The position numbers were made by a program, and so were the translations under genes. From Clostridiales bacterium (GTDB lineage: Bacteria > Bacillota > Clostridia > Saccharofermentanales > Saccharofermentanaceae): 33,440 nt of DNA. The stretch lies in contig JAFRST010000040.1 in NCBI GenBank assembly GCA_017427465.1, positions 1-33,440 of the forward strand, written 5' to 3'. Shown here piece after piece: positions 1 to 8,369 of the stretch. The number at the start of each line of letters is the position of its first letter. Positions within the stretch are counted from its first letter, which is position 1. The notes beneath the pieces are model-generated. The model made no database searches. It was not told the origin of the DNA and was given only the letters and a program-made list of their open reading frames with translations.

Positions 1-440
1 CCGACAGGATACTCAGGAATGTAAGCGTTTACGCCACGGATCTTGAGGTTGTAGGAAGCATTGAGCATACCGCAGTAAGCATCGCCTCTGCCGCCAACCA
101 GGTCATTCTGTGACTCTTCTGCAGCTGCGCAGAACATAACGGGGCCGCCCCACTGCTGAGCGAGCATTGTCTCGGAGATCTCAGGTCCGAAGTTGCCGAG
201 GTAAACGCAAAGAGCGTTGCAGCCTGCTGCCTTGATGTCTGCCAATGCCTGCTGCATATGGATCTCAGACTCAACGATGCAGATGGGGCACTCATAGATG
301 TCATCTGCACCATACTTTTCGGTATAAGCCTTAACAAGTGCCTTTCTTCTGTTTACGGAAAGTGATTCCGGGAAGCAGTCACGGGATACTGCTACGATAG
401 CGAGCTTAACGTCGGGTGCGTTAAATAATTTCTTTGACAT
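1..440 (-). CDS. L-fucose/L-arabinose isomerase-family protein (N-terminal part, cut by window edge)
   Basis: The 146 visible residues begin MSKKLFNAPDVKLAIVAVSR and contain SEIHMQQALADIKAAGCNAL followed by LGNFGPEISETMLAQQWGGP. This pattern fits the N-terminal domain of the L-fucose/L-arabinose isomerase superfamily, which interconverts an aldose and a ketose in the cytoplasm. The metal-binding and catalytic residues lie in the C-terminal part outside the window, so the substrate cannot be read. The ATG at 440 has a GGAGG ribosome binding site 9 bases upstream. The gene follows DUF4867 after 2 bases and is the third gene of an operon headed by xylulokinase. Together they suggest isomerisation of a pentose or deoxy-sugar followed by phosphorylation of the ketose. 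The family assignment is fairly secure; the substrate is inference. Confidence 0.8.
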   Translation of the reverse strand, partial: MSKKLFNAPDVKLAIVAVSRDCFPESLSVNRRKALVKAYTEKYGADDIYECPICIVESEIHMQQALADIKAAGCNALCVYLGNFGPEISETMLAQQWGGPVMFCAAAEESQNDLVGGRGDAYCGMLNASYNLKIRGVNAYIPEYPV

Positions 441-442
441 TT

Positions 443-1108
443 TTAGATTTCCTCCATCTGTTTTTTAGTTACTTTAACTTCAATATTTGCGCCAACGAGT
501 CCGGGGAAGTGTCCCTTTTCGCCGGGTGCATCGGGATGAGCGATAAGCCACTTATTCTTTGCTGTAAGAAGCTTATCTTCGTCGTCTGAAGCAGCCAGAC
601 AATCGATATGGTCTTCTTCGAGATCGAAGTTAGTGCCCATGGGAAGGATTACGCCTACCATGAAGCCGTCGTTCTCGATGCCGCAGGGTGCATAGTGAAG
701 TGTTGTAGCATAGAGCTCAACAGCTGTTCCCTTGCGGATGTGGAATGCTTCAACTTTGGATGTGTCGTAACTGAAATCATCTGTTACGTCCTGCAGAGAT
801 CCCAAAAGAAGGATGCAGTCTGTAGCTGCTACGTTAACCTCGGAAGATCTGTGATACTCAACAGCGTTGAGAAGAGAGTTGTGACCTGCACAGTAGCCTG
901 TCTCAAGCTCTAACTCGCCTCCGAAAAGTCTCTTAACATCGACCTTAGCTGATGCTGATTCAAGAGAAGCAACGGAAGGCTCATAAGCGACGCCGTCCTG
1001 AGGGATAGCGATCTGACCCAGAGCTTCGATAACGGGTGCAAAATCGATGTTCTTAACAATTCTTCCGTACTTTTTAAAATTAGAAGATGTTGCCTCGTAA
1101 ATTACCAT
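443..1108 (-). CDS. DUF4867 family protein (probable cupin-fold sugar-metabolism protein)
   Basis: A 221-residue protein whose central part (YHRSSEVNVAATDCILLLG, then KVEAFHIRKGTAVELYATTL, HYAPCGIENDGF and VILPMGTN) matches the DUF4867 family as I know it. Those proteins have a cupin-like beta-barrel pattern and are usually found beside sugar kinases and fucose/arabinose-type isomerases. No reaction is established for the family to my knowledge. The start codon overlaps the 3' end of xylB by 7 bases, so translation is probably coupled, and the isomerase gene follows after 2 bases. No signal peptide or membrane segment is visible, so it is likely cytoplasmic. A sugar-phosphate or aldose-processing role such as mutarotation is inferred from neighbours only. 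Confidence 0.8.
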   Translation of the reverse strand: MVIYEATSSNFKKYGRIVKNIDFAPVIEALGQIAIPQDGVAYEPSVASLESASAKVDVKRLFGGELELETGYCAGHNSLLNAVEYHRSSEVNVAATDCILLLGSLQDVTDDFSYDTSKVEAFHIRKGTAVELYATTLHYAPCGIENDGFMVGVILPMGTNFDLEEDHIDCLAASDDEDKLLTAKNKWLIAHPDAPGEKGHFPGLVGANIEVKVTKKQMEEI

Positions 1109-2565
1109 AAACCTGCCTCCTTCATTGCGGGATAGATTTTTGAGAACTCCTTATACCTCTCGTCGTACTTAGCAACGAGCTCAGGTGTGGGAACAACGGA
1201 AACGTGCTTAGCAACTGTAGCTGCGCAAGCTTCTTCGACTGAAGCGTACTCGCCGCATGCGACTGCAGCAAGGAGAGCGCCGCCCATTGCAGGGCCTTCG
1301 TCGTTCTCTGTCTGTGTAAGTTCGATACCGAGAACATTGGATACGATCGTGCACCAGAGCTTAGACTTTGCGCCGCCGCCGCAGATGGAAGAGCTCTTAA
1401 TATCAAGGCCCATCTTCTTTGCGCATTCGAAGGAATCTCTGAGAGCAAAGGCAACGCCTTCCATAACTGCGAGTGTCATATCCTTACGTGTTGTATCCAT
1501 TGACATGCCTACGAACATTGCGCGGCAGTCGGGATTGTTAAGAGGAGATCTCTCACCCATGAGATAAGGCAGGAAGAATACTTTGTTAGTACCGAGAGCC
1601 TCAAGGCCTTCCTGTTCCTTAGCGTAATCGGTCGTGCCGATGATCTCTTCCATCCACCACTTATTGCAGGAAGCAGCACTGAGCATGCAGCCCATAAGGT
1701 GGAATCCGCCGTCAGCATGATCGAATGCGTGAAGCGAGTTAGCTTCGTCGTTCTTAAATGTGCTTGAAGCGATGAATATCGTTCCTGATGTACCAAGAGA
1801 GATATTGCATCCGCCGTTACCAATGATCCCCATACCTACGGCCGCTGCGGCATTATCGCCGGCACCTGCCGCGATAACACAATCCTTGTTGATTCCGAGC
1901 TGATCTGCAATCTCAGGAAGGATCTTGCCGATAGCCTCATAGCTCTCGAATACTTCGGGCAGCCACTCTGCCTTCATATCGAGGATCTTGAGCATCTCTT
2001 CGGACCACTTTCTGTTCTCACAATCAAAGTAGAGCGTGCCGGAAGCATCAGAAACGTCAGTAGCGAAAACGCCTGAAAGCCTGTATGCGAGATAATCCTT
2101 GGGGAGTAATACCTTTGCGATCTTTGCGAAATTCTCAGGCTCATTCTTGTGTACCCACATTACCTTGGGTGCTGTGAAACCTGCAAAAGCAATGTTGCCT
2201 GTGTACTTGGACAGGTTAGCCTTGCCGATCTCATTGTTGAGATAGTCTGTCTCAACCTGTGATCTGCCGTCATTCCAGAGAATAGCAGGTCTTATAACCT
2301 TGCCTTCGCTGTCGAGGAGAGTAAGTCCGTGCATCTGGCCGCCGAAGCTGATACCTGCTACTTCGCTGCCGTCAATGCCTTCAAGGAGCTTAGAAAGTCC
2401 CTTCATGGTTCCGTCGAACCAGTCTTCAGGATTCTGTTCAGACCATCCTGTCTGGGGGAAGTTTACGGGGTAACTCTCAGAAACAGTTCTGATAATCTCT
2501 CCCCCGCTCTTCATAAGGAGCAGTTTTACTGCCGATGTACCGAGATCAATACCAATGTAATACAT
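1102..2565 (-). CDS. xylB: xylulokinase
   Basis: A 487-residue FGGY-family kinase of normal length that phosphorylates D-xylulose with ATP in the cytoplasm. The N-terminal phosphate-binding motif IGIDLGTSAVKLLL is at residues 4-17. GQMHG (76-80), typical of xylulokinases rather than glycerol or ribulokinases, is followed by ILWNDGRS near 95-102, part of the sugar pocket. GAGDNAA contains the expected catalytic Asp237. The second ATPase-fold motif includes SLGTSGTIF. The ATG at 2565 has GGGAGG 6 bases upstream. It is the first gene of the sugar operon and overlaps the DUF4867 gene. The presence of a fucose-type isomerase instead of XylA suggests the xylulose may come from a sugar other than xylose, but xylA could lie elsewhere. 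Confidence 0.96.
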   Translation of the reverse strand: MYYIGIDLGTSAVKLLLMKSGGEIIRTVSESYPVNFPQTGWSEQNPEDWFDGTMKGLSKLLEGIDGSEVAGISFGGQMHGLTLLDSEGKVIRPAILWNDGRSQVETDYLNNEIGKANLSKYTGNIAFAGFTAPKVMWVHKNEPENFAKIAKVLLPKDYLAYRLSGVFATDVSDASGTLYFDCENRKWSEEMLKILDMKAEWLPEVFESYEAIGKILPEIADQLGINKDCVIAAGAGDNAAAAVGMGIIGNGGCNISLGTSGTIFIASSTFKNDEANSLHAFDHADGGFHLMGCMLSAASCNKWWMEEIIGTTDYAKEQEGLEALGTNKVFFLPYLMGERSPLNNPDCRAMFVGMSMDTTRKDMTLAVMEGVAFALRDSFECAKKMGLDIKSSSICGGGAKSKLWCTIVSNVLGIELTQTENDEGPAMGGALLAAVACGEYASVEEACAATVAKHVSVVPTPELVAKYDERYKEFSKIYPAMKEAGLW

Positions 2566-2615
2566 AAGAACCTCCCAGTTCGCTTAATAGTACAAATACC
2601 ATACTAAAGGAAGAT

Positions 2616-2643
2616 ATATTAAAAGGCATTTACCATTTTGCAA
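2616..2643 (-). promoter_or_regulatory. possible sigma-A promoter for the xylB operon
   Basis: On the minus strand TTGCAA and TAATAT are separated by 16 bases, about 50 bases upstream of the xylB start. Both boxes match the consensus at only 4 of 6 positions in an AT-rich region, so this is a tentative call. Confidence 0.28.
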
Positions 2644-2959
2644 ATAATATTCAAAAAAAGTTATACGTATTCAACAAATTCTACACTTATTGCGATTTCT
2701 GTTATATTTCGTTTTCGAAAAGGCTTCGAAGGCGCACACGCAATAAATAAAGGCTTTTAGCGCCAATAGTCAAAACCGGTAAAGCCGCATTTGCGCGCAC
2801 ATGCACTTTACAATTTTTGCGGGGGAACACAGCAAGATTTGTATATTCCGCAAGAATTGAACACTGAGGCAATATTGCGTGAACACTTGCAATCTCTTTC
2901 CGGGTCTTACATGAAAACCGGTAAAAAAAACAGGTGTAAGCTGATATGACCGTAAAATC

Positions 2960-3060
2960 ACTTTTTGGAGACTATTTGGGGCTCAAAAAGTCTCCATTTA
3001 GTCTTTTTTCGAAGAAAATGACTTTTTGGAGACTATTTCGGGCTCGAATAGTCTCCATTT
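2960..3060. repeat. two direct copies of a 40-nt hairpin element
   Basis: Copies at 2960-2999 and 3021-3060 match at 37 of 40 positions. Each contains GGAGACT and its complement AGTCTCC around a GGGCT-centred loop. In the second copy the stem extends to 10 bp (GGAGACTATT with AATAGTCTCC). In the first an A.A mismatch interrupts a 7-bp plus 4-bp stem. All three differences lie in the upper stem and loop. This looks like a structured intergenic repeat family of unknown function. Confidence 0.75.
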
Positions 3061-3110
3061 TGCATTCCAAAGGATCTCGCTATAAGCCTCAAATCCCAGC
3101 TACCTGAAAT

Positions 3111-3199
3111 CTTCACGATTTGAGCGTTTTTCGTGAAGCTTTCATGCAAATCTCTTGTTATTTGCATTTTCCTTCACGAAAATGGCCGTTTTCGTGAAG
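3111..3199. repeat. cluster of three perfect hairpins sharing a CTTCACGA motif
   Basis: Hairpin 1 pairs CTTCACGA (3111-3118) with TCGTGAAG (3131-3138). Hairpin 2 pairs ATGCAAAT (3144-3151) with ATTTGCAT (3160-3167). Hairpin 3 pairs CTTCACGAAAA (3172-3182) with TTTTCGTGAAG (3189-3199) around the 6-base loop TGGCCG. A further CCGTGAAGG follows at about 3203. None is followed by a T-run that would make it a simple terminator. The repeated arm motif suggests a repeat family or a multi-stem RNA. Confidence 0.7.
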
Positions 3200-3232
3200 A
3201 TTCCGTGAAGGGGCCTATTTGCAGAGCCAAGT

Positions 3233-3261
3233 AAAAGAGCTGCCTCAGTTTGAGACAGCCC
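3233..3261 (-). terminator. intrinsic terminator of carB
   Basis: On the minus strand a 10-bp stem with two G-U pairs (GGGCTGTCTC with GAGGCAGCTC, loop AAACT) is followed directly by TTTT. It begins 26 bases after the carB stop codon. Confidence 0.85.
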
Positions 3262-3287
3262 TTGAAAATGCTTGAAAACAATGCGTT

Positions 3288-6200
3288 TTACTTGATGTCA
3301 GCGTGATAATCCTGAAGTGCCTTGACCTCGAAGACACGCTCCTTGGCAGCCTTGATGCCTTCAGCGCAAGCCTTGGCAGCAGCCATTGTCGTGATGTAAG
3401 GGATGTGCTGTCGGATCGCATCCTTACGGATGTAGGAATCGTCATGTGCGGAGGTCTTTCCTGCAGGTGTGTTGATGACAAGATCGATGTCGCGGTTAAG
3501 GATCATGTCGCCGATGTTAGGTCTGCCCTCATAGAGCTTCTTGACCTTCTCGGCTGAGATACCTGCCTTAACGATCATGTCATATGTACCGCCGGTAGCA
3601 AAGAGCTTGAATCCCAGATCGGCGAACATCTGAGCTACTTCAACGAGATCGACCTTATCGAGATCAGATACTGAAAGGAGTACGCTGCCCTCGAGCGGAA
3701 GCTCTGTCTTTGTTGCTTCCTGGGCCTTGAAGCTTGCTTCACCGAAGTGTGTTGCAAGACCCAGTACCTCACCGGTGGATCTCATCTCAGGTCCTAAGAT
3801 AGGGTCAACTTCCTGGAACATGTTGAACGGGAACACAGCTTCCTTGACACCGTAATGAGGAATGATCTTATCGTGGAGTTCCGGTACGGGCGAAGGTCTG
3901 CCGGTAAGGTGGCTTGTCATGATGTCTGTAGCGATCCTGACCATGTTGGTACCGGTAACCTTGGATACGAGCGGTACTGTTCTGGAAGCACGAGGGTTAG
4001 CTTCGAGCACGAATACTACACCGTCCTCGATCGCATATTGCATGTTCATGAGACCTACGACGTTCATCTCGACTGCGATCTTTCTTGTATATTCCTTAAT
4101 CGTCTCTACCAGCTCGGGAGAGAGGTTCTTGGAAGGCAGGATGCATGCGGAGTCACCTGAGTGGATTCCGGCAAGCTCGATGTGCTCCATAACTGCAGGA
4201 ACATAGCAGTTTGTGCCATCGGAGATAGCGTCTGCTTCGCACTCTGTAGCGTGGTGCAGGAAACGGTCGATGAGGATCGGTCTGTCAGGTGTAACGCCTA
4301 CTGCGGCATTCATGTAGACTCTCATCATCTCATCGTCGTGAACGACTTCCATTCCTCTTCCGCCGAGAACGTAAGAAGGACGTACCATTACGGGGTAGCC
4401 GATCTTGTTGGCGATAGCGATAGCTTCGTCAGCATTGATAGCCATGCCTGCTTCAGGCATAGGGATGCCGAGGCGGTTCATCATAGCGCGGAAGTGGTCT
4501 CTGTCTTCTGCAAGGTCGATAGTCTCAGGTGTTGTACCGAGGATGTTTACGCCGTTAGCCTTAAGGCTTGCTGCGAGGTTAAGAGGTGTCTGTCCGCCGA
4601 ACTGTGCGATTACGCCGAGAGGCTTTTCCTTCTCATGGATAGCAAGAACGTCTTCCAGTGTGAGAGGCTCGAAATAAAGCTTATCGGAAGTATCGTAGTC
4701 TGTGGATACCGTCTCAGGGTTGCAGTTGACGATGATGGACTCGAAGCCGAGTTTCTTCAAAGCAAGTGCGGCATGTACGCAGCAATAGTCGAACTCGATA
4801 CCCTGGCCGATCCTGTTAGGACCGCCGCCAAGGATCATGATCTTCTTATTGTCAGATACAGGAGACTTATCTTCGATGTGATAGGAAGAATAGTAATAAG
4901 CAGCATCCTGAGTACCGGATACGTGAACGCCTTCCCATCCTTCCTTGATGCCGTATTCATAACGTGCACGGCGGATAAGGTCTTCGGATACGCCGAGGAT
5001 CTGTGACAGATACTTATCAGAGAACCCGTCGAGCTTAGCCTGGCGGAGAACTGCTTCATCAGGGATCCTGCCAGCGCGCTTAATGAGCTCTTCCTCTTCT
5101 TCAACGAGCTCTTTCATCTGCTCGATGAACCAGTGCTTGATCTTTGTGAGCTCATAGAGTTCATCGACTGTAGCGCCCTTGCGGAGTGCCTCATACATGA
5201 TGAACTGACGCTCTGAAGAAGGCTGTGTGAGCTTTAACATAAGCTCTTCCTTGGAGAGCTTGTTGAAGTCCTTGGCAAAACCAAGACCATATCTGTCCTT
5301 CTCGAGGGATCTGATCGCCTTCTGGAAAGCTTCCTTGTATGTCTTACCGATGCTCATGACTTCGCCTACGGCTCTCATCTGTGTGCCGAGCTTGTCCTGA
5401 GCGCCGTGGAACTTCTCGAAAGCCCATCTTGCGAACTTGATTACGACATAGTCGCCGTCCGGATAGTACTTATCGAGTGTGCCGTACTTGCCACAAGGGA
5501 TCTCATCAAGTGTGAGGCCGCATGCGAGCATAGCGGATACTAAAGCAATCGGGAAACCTGTTGCCTTGGAGGCAAGCGCTGAAGATCTGGATGTTCTCGG
5601 GTTGATCTCGATAACAACGATCCTTCCAGTCTTAGGGTCATGAGCGAACTGGCAGTTGCATCCGCCGATAACTTCAATAGCCTTAACAATACGGTATGAA
5701 TAGTCCTGAAGTATCTTCTGGACATCTTCAGAGATCGTGAGCATAGGAGCCGAGCAGAAGGAGTCACCTGTGTGAACGCCGATAGGGTCGATGTTCTCGA
5801 TGAAGCAGACTGTGATGACGTTATTCTTGGCGTCTCTTACTACCTCGAGCTCGAGCTCTTCCCATCCGCTGATGGACTCTTCAACGAGTACCTGGTGGAT
5901 CATGGAAGCTGCAAGGCCTCTCTCGACTACTACTTTGAGCTCGTCAATGTTGTATACGAGGCCGCCGCCTGCGCCGCCCATCGTATAAGCAGGTCTGATT
6001 ACTACAGGGTATCCCAGGTCATCAGCGATCTTAATTGCTTCTTCAACTGAATAAGCCTCGTGGGATCTCGGCATCTCGATACCCAGAGAAGTCATTGTCT
6101 CCTTAAATTCGATTCTGTCTTCGCCTCTCTCGATAGCGTCAACCTGAACGCCGATTACCTGGACGCCGTACTTCTCGAGGACGCCTGCCTTGGCAAGCTC

Positions 6201-6500
6201 GGAGCAGAGGTTAAGACCGGACTGTCCGCCTAAGTTAGGGAGAAGCGCATCAGGACGCTCTTTGGCGATGATCTGCTCAAGTCTCTTGACGTTGAGCGGT
6301 TCAATGTAGGTTCTGTCAGCAACATCAGGGTCAGTCATGATGGTAGCCGGGTTGGAATTGACCAGTACGATCTGATAGCCGAGCTTTCTCAATGCTTTGC
6401 ATGCCTGTGTTCCGGAATAGTCGAACTCGCAAGCCTGACCGATGATGATAGGACCTGAACCGATGATGAGGATCTTGTTGATATCTTCTCTCTTTGGCAT
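3288..6500 (-). CDS. carB: carbamoyl-phosphate synthase, large (ammonia) subunit
   Basis: At 1070 residues this is the full normal length. It makes carbamoyl phosphate from bicarbonate, two ATP and ammonia delivered by the CarA glutaminase, for pyrimidine and arginine synthesis in the cytoplasm. The two homologous halves are clear. The first begins KILIIGSGPIIIGQACEFDY with ATP-grasp motifs such as RPAYTMGGAGGG and EINPRTSRSSALASKATGFP. The second begins KKIMILGGGPNRIGQGIEFD with RPSYVLGGRGMEVV and LEANPRASRTVPLVSKVTG. The last 140 or so residues (FATGGTYDMI, DLVINTPAG, RQHIPYITT) form the allosteric MGS-like domain. The gene is flanked by its own terminator and a divergent gene, so it is a single-gene unit. 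The normal partner carA is not adjacent. Confidence 0.98.
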   Translation of the reverse strand: MPKREDINKILIIGSGPIIIGQACEFDYSGTQACKALRKLGYQIVLVNSNPATIMTDPDVADRTYIEPLNVKRLEQIIAKERPDALLPNLGGQSGLNLCSELAKAGVLEKYGVQVIGVQVDAIERGEDRIEFKETMTSLGIEMPRSHEAYSVEEAIKIADDLGYPVVIRPAYTMGGAGGGLVYNIDELKVVVERGLAASMIHQVLVEESISGWEELELEVVRDAKNNVITVCFIENIDPIGVHTGDSFCSAPMLTISEDVQKILQDYSYRIVKAIEVIGGCNCQFAHDPKTGRIVVIEINPRTSRSSALASKATGFPIALVSAMLACGLTLDEIPCGKYGTLDKYYPDGDYVVIKFARWAFEKFHGAQDKLGTQMRAVGEVMSIGKTYKEAFQKAIRSLEKDRYGLGFAKDFNKLSKEELMLKLTQPSSERQFIMYEALRKGATVDELYELTKIKHWFIEQMKELVEEEEELIKRAGRIPDEAVLRQAKLDGFSDKYLSQILGVSEDLIRRARYEYGIKEGWEGVHVSGTQDAAYYYSSYHIEDKSPVSDNKKIMILGGGPNRIGQGIEFDYCCVHAALALKKLGFESIIVNCNPETVSTDYDTSDKLYFEPLTLEDVLAIHEKEKPLGVIAQFGGQTPLNLAASLKANGVNILGTTPETIDLAEDRDHFRAMMNRLGIPMPEAGMAINADEAIAIANKIGYPVMVRPSYVLGGRGMEVVHDDEMMRVYMNAAVGVTPDRPILIDRFLHHATECEADAISDGTNCYVPAVMEHIELAGIHSGDSACILPSKNLSPELVETIKEYTRKIAVEMNVVGLMNMQYAIEDGVVFVLEANPRASRTVPLVSKVTGTNMVRIATDIMTSHLTGRPSPVPELHDKIIPHYGVKEAVFPFNMFQEVDPILGPEMRSTGEVLGLATHFGEASFKAQEATKTELPLEGSVLLSVSDLDKVDLVEVAQMFADLGFKLFATGGTYDMIVKAGISAEKVKKLYEGRPNIGDMILNRDIDLVINTPAGKTSAHDDSYIRKDAIRQHIPYITTMAAAKACAEGIKAAKERVFEVKALQDYHADIK

Positions 6501-6537
6501 ATTCTAACGCCCCCTTAATAATATATGAAAAATTACT

Positions 6538-6550
6538 AGACAGAATTCTA
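6538..6550 (-). promoter_or_regulatory. possible extended -10 promoter of carB
   Basis: On the minus strand TGTTAGAAT (an extended -10 box, TG-N-TAGAAT) lies about 45 bases before the carB start, with no good -35. The expected leader of about 38 bases is too short for a PyrR-type attenuator, and none is visible. A ribosome binding site (AAGGGGGC) precedes the carB ATG. Confidence 0.35.
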
Positions 6551-6601
6551 ACATAGTTTGTCCGTATTTGCAGAGCAAAAATTATGGATTAAAATACTTT
6601 C

Positions 6602-7246
6602 ATGAAAAATGTAATAAAGTCCGACAATTTCCGTTCATCAAGCACCGCGAAAACCAGGTCCTGCGGGCGCTTTTTCCGCTCAATTCCGGCCCTGGCGCTC
6701 AGCCTGGCTCTGACAGCCGCGCTTCTTTCCGGCTGCTTTGACTATGGCGTCCAGGAGACCAAATACCCTCCGACCGTTAATACCGCCGCTTCCGTATTCA
6801 GCGAGAACGATATCGGCGGCACGGGACTTCCCTGGGGAGTCACCCTTCAGGTCGACCCGTCTGTTCTAGTACCCTACGAATTTGAGCGCGTCGTCGATGG
6901 CGACACGATAATCGTTCACAGCGGGGACGGAGAACGTCTCAGAGTGCGCCTGACAGGTATCAATGCTCCGGAATCAGTCCACCCCACCGAGAGTGAGAAC
7001 ACGCCCGAAGGCAAAGAAGCTTCCAGTTTTCTTAAAGATCTCCTGTCTAATGTCGATACCGTCTACCTCGAATTTGACGTAGCTGAGAAGGACCAGTACG
7101 ACAGGACTCTTGCCTATGTCTGGATAGACACCGGCTCCACTTACATTATGGTCAACGAGATCATGCTTGCGACAGACTACGCTGAGCCGGTCTATATCGA
7201 ACCTAACCTCCGCTACGCAGACACTTTCAGGCAATACGAAGGCTGA
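6602..7246 (+). CDS. thermonuclease-like (SNase domain) lipoprotein
   Basis: A 214-residue protein with a basic N-terminus, a hydrophobic stretch and a lipobox LLSGC, so Cys45 is probably lipidated and the protein faces outward. A spacer of about 45 residues leads to a staphylococcal-nuclease-type domain (about 92-210). Metal-site motif VDGDT gives D99 and D101. RLTGINAPE supplies R116 and E124, and YDRTLAYV supplies R168, the counterparts of SNase R35, E43 and R87. The usual Asp40 position is Asn121, a variant seen in some family members. The likely role is extracellular nucleic acid degradation, inferred from the fold. No good ribosome binding site precedes the ATG, so the start is less certain than the domain. 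The acyltransferase gene follows after 19 bases. Confidence 0.85.
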   Translation: MKNVIKSDNFRSSSTAKTRSCGRFFRSIPALALSLALTAALLSGCFDYGVQETKYPPTVNTAASVFSENDIGGTGLPWGVTLQVDPSVLVPYEFERVVDGDTIIVHSGDGERLRVRLTGINAPESVHPTESENTPEGKEASSFLKDLLSNVDTVYLEFDVAEKDQYDRTLAYVWIDTGSTYIMVNEIMLATDYAEPVYIEPNLRYADTFRQYEG

Positions 7247-7265
7247 TTTTGAGTGAGTCGTTCTT

Positions 7266-8369
7266 ATGAGTGATGCCATAGATTTTTCCAAGCCGGAGAT
7301 TACAGCCCAAAAGACTGAACACATAAAAGGAATCGCTATAATCCTTTTGATGTGGCATCACCTGTTCGGCGTTGAATATCTTAAGGACTGGTTCGCTTTC
7401 CTGCCCGGCATCGACTATGTCATAGGCGCGACCGGCAACATGTGCATATCTATCTTCCTGTTCTGCTCCGGTTACGGTCTTTACAAGTCTTACATCGGCA
7501 AAGAGAATACACCCAAAACATATATCTTCCACAGACTCGTTAAGACACTCATCCCCTATTGGATAGTCATGGCGGTAACGATCATTTATCTGGTTTTTGC
7601 AGGCAAATTCGAGCTTAAGTATCTGCCCGTCAATCTGCTCGCACTGATACACAGTGACTCTGTCCTTTATGTCAGCTTCAGCTGGTTCATCAAGCTTTAT
7701 GTGCTGATCATTCTCGTGCTCCCGCTGATAAAGCTTATAGAGAAAAGATTCAGAAAAAACGCTCTCATCGACATCCTTATCTACATAGTCGTTCCGTTCG
7801 CTTTAGCTGTTATCTTCGCTAAATACCTGAATGAGACTGCATTTGTCAGCATCCCGTCATTTATCGCAAGCACTGTAGTCTTCCTGCTCGCTTGGTTCCC
7901 GCCGTTTGCATCAGGCATGCTTTTCGCGAAACACAATACATACAAAAAGTTACGCAAATTCACAGACAGGTTCCCCCGTTACTTAACGGCCGCGATATCT
8001 CTTCTGCTCCTCGGCAATCTTTTCTTCCTGAGGTTTATCGTAGGAAACATCTTCATGGGAACGATAATTTACGAATGTTGCATGGAAGATGTCATTCTGG
8101 CTCCGCTGTTTGTTGTCTTGTGTCTGCTCGTGATCGATAACGTAAAACATCACAGCAGATACGTGCTGCCCTTCCTCGGAAGGAAGTCAGTGTACTACTG
8201 GCTCTTGAGCGGATTATTCTTCCTCAACACACTGGAACTGTCATTCCTTATCACATGGCCGGTCTATACGGTATTCATCCTCATCTGGACATTCGTATTG
8301 CTCACGCCGTTTGTATTTGCGTGTGACTGGATCGGAAGCAAACTGATCAAGCTGATCTGCCGTAAGTAA
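7266..8369 (+). CDS. acyltransferase-3 family membrane protein
   Basis: A 367-residue integral membrane protein with about ten hydrophobic segments. The N-terminal motif EHIKGIAIILLMWHHLFG (residues 18-35) is typical of the acyltransferase-3 (OafA/YrhL) family, with His31/His32 at the catalytic position. The conserved FCSGYGLY follows near residue 66. Family members O-acylate cell-surface sugars, peptidoglycan or small molecules using acyl-CoA. The substrate cannot be inferred here. It probably shares a transcript with the nuclease lipoprotein upstream (19-base gap). Its stop codon abuts the stop codon of the convergent gene at 8370 with no base between, leaving no room for a classical terminator. 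Confidence 0.88.
   Translation: MSDAIDFSKPEITAQKTEHIKGIAIILLMWHHLFGVEYLKDWFAFLPGIDYVIGATGNMCISIFLFCSGYGLYKSYIGKENTPKTYIFHRLVKTLIPYWIVMAVTIIYLVFAGKFELKYLPVNLLALIHSDSVLYVSFSWFIKLYVLIILVLPLIKLIEKRFRKNALIDILIYIVVPFALAVIFAKYLNETAFVSIPSFIASTVVFLLAWFPPFASGMLFAKHNTYKKLRKFTDRFPRYLTAAISLLLLGNLFFLRFIVGNIFMGTIIYECCMEDVILAPLFVVLCLLVIDNVKHHSRYVLPFLGRKSVYYWLLSGLFFLNTLELSFLITWPVYTVFILIWTFVLLTPFVFACDWIGSKLIKLICRK

Larger units (their letters stand above)
2566..3287. other. 722-bp noncoding region between carB and xylB, rich in hairpins
   Basis: No reading frame here has a credible start and ribosome binding site. The part near xylB (about 2570-2760) is AT-rich and should hold the sugar-operon promoter. The middle (2960-3060) holds two 40-nt hairpin repeats. 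The part from 3111 to 3199 holds three perfect hairpins. The carB terminator lies at 3233-3261. A 12-base motif AAAACCGGTAAA appears twice, at about 2773 and 2914. An independent small RNA could be encoded here, but I see no clear promoter for one. Confidence 0.6.

Noticed and set aside
4161..5006. 281-residue open frame opposite carB
   Set aside because: It lies antisense to a fully conserved enzyme gene, has no ribosome binding site and has composition typical of a shadow frame.
6501..6601. PyrR attenuator or other riboswitch before carB
   Set aside because: The gap is only 101 bases and shows no anti-terminator/terminator pair.
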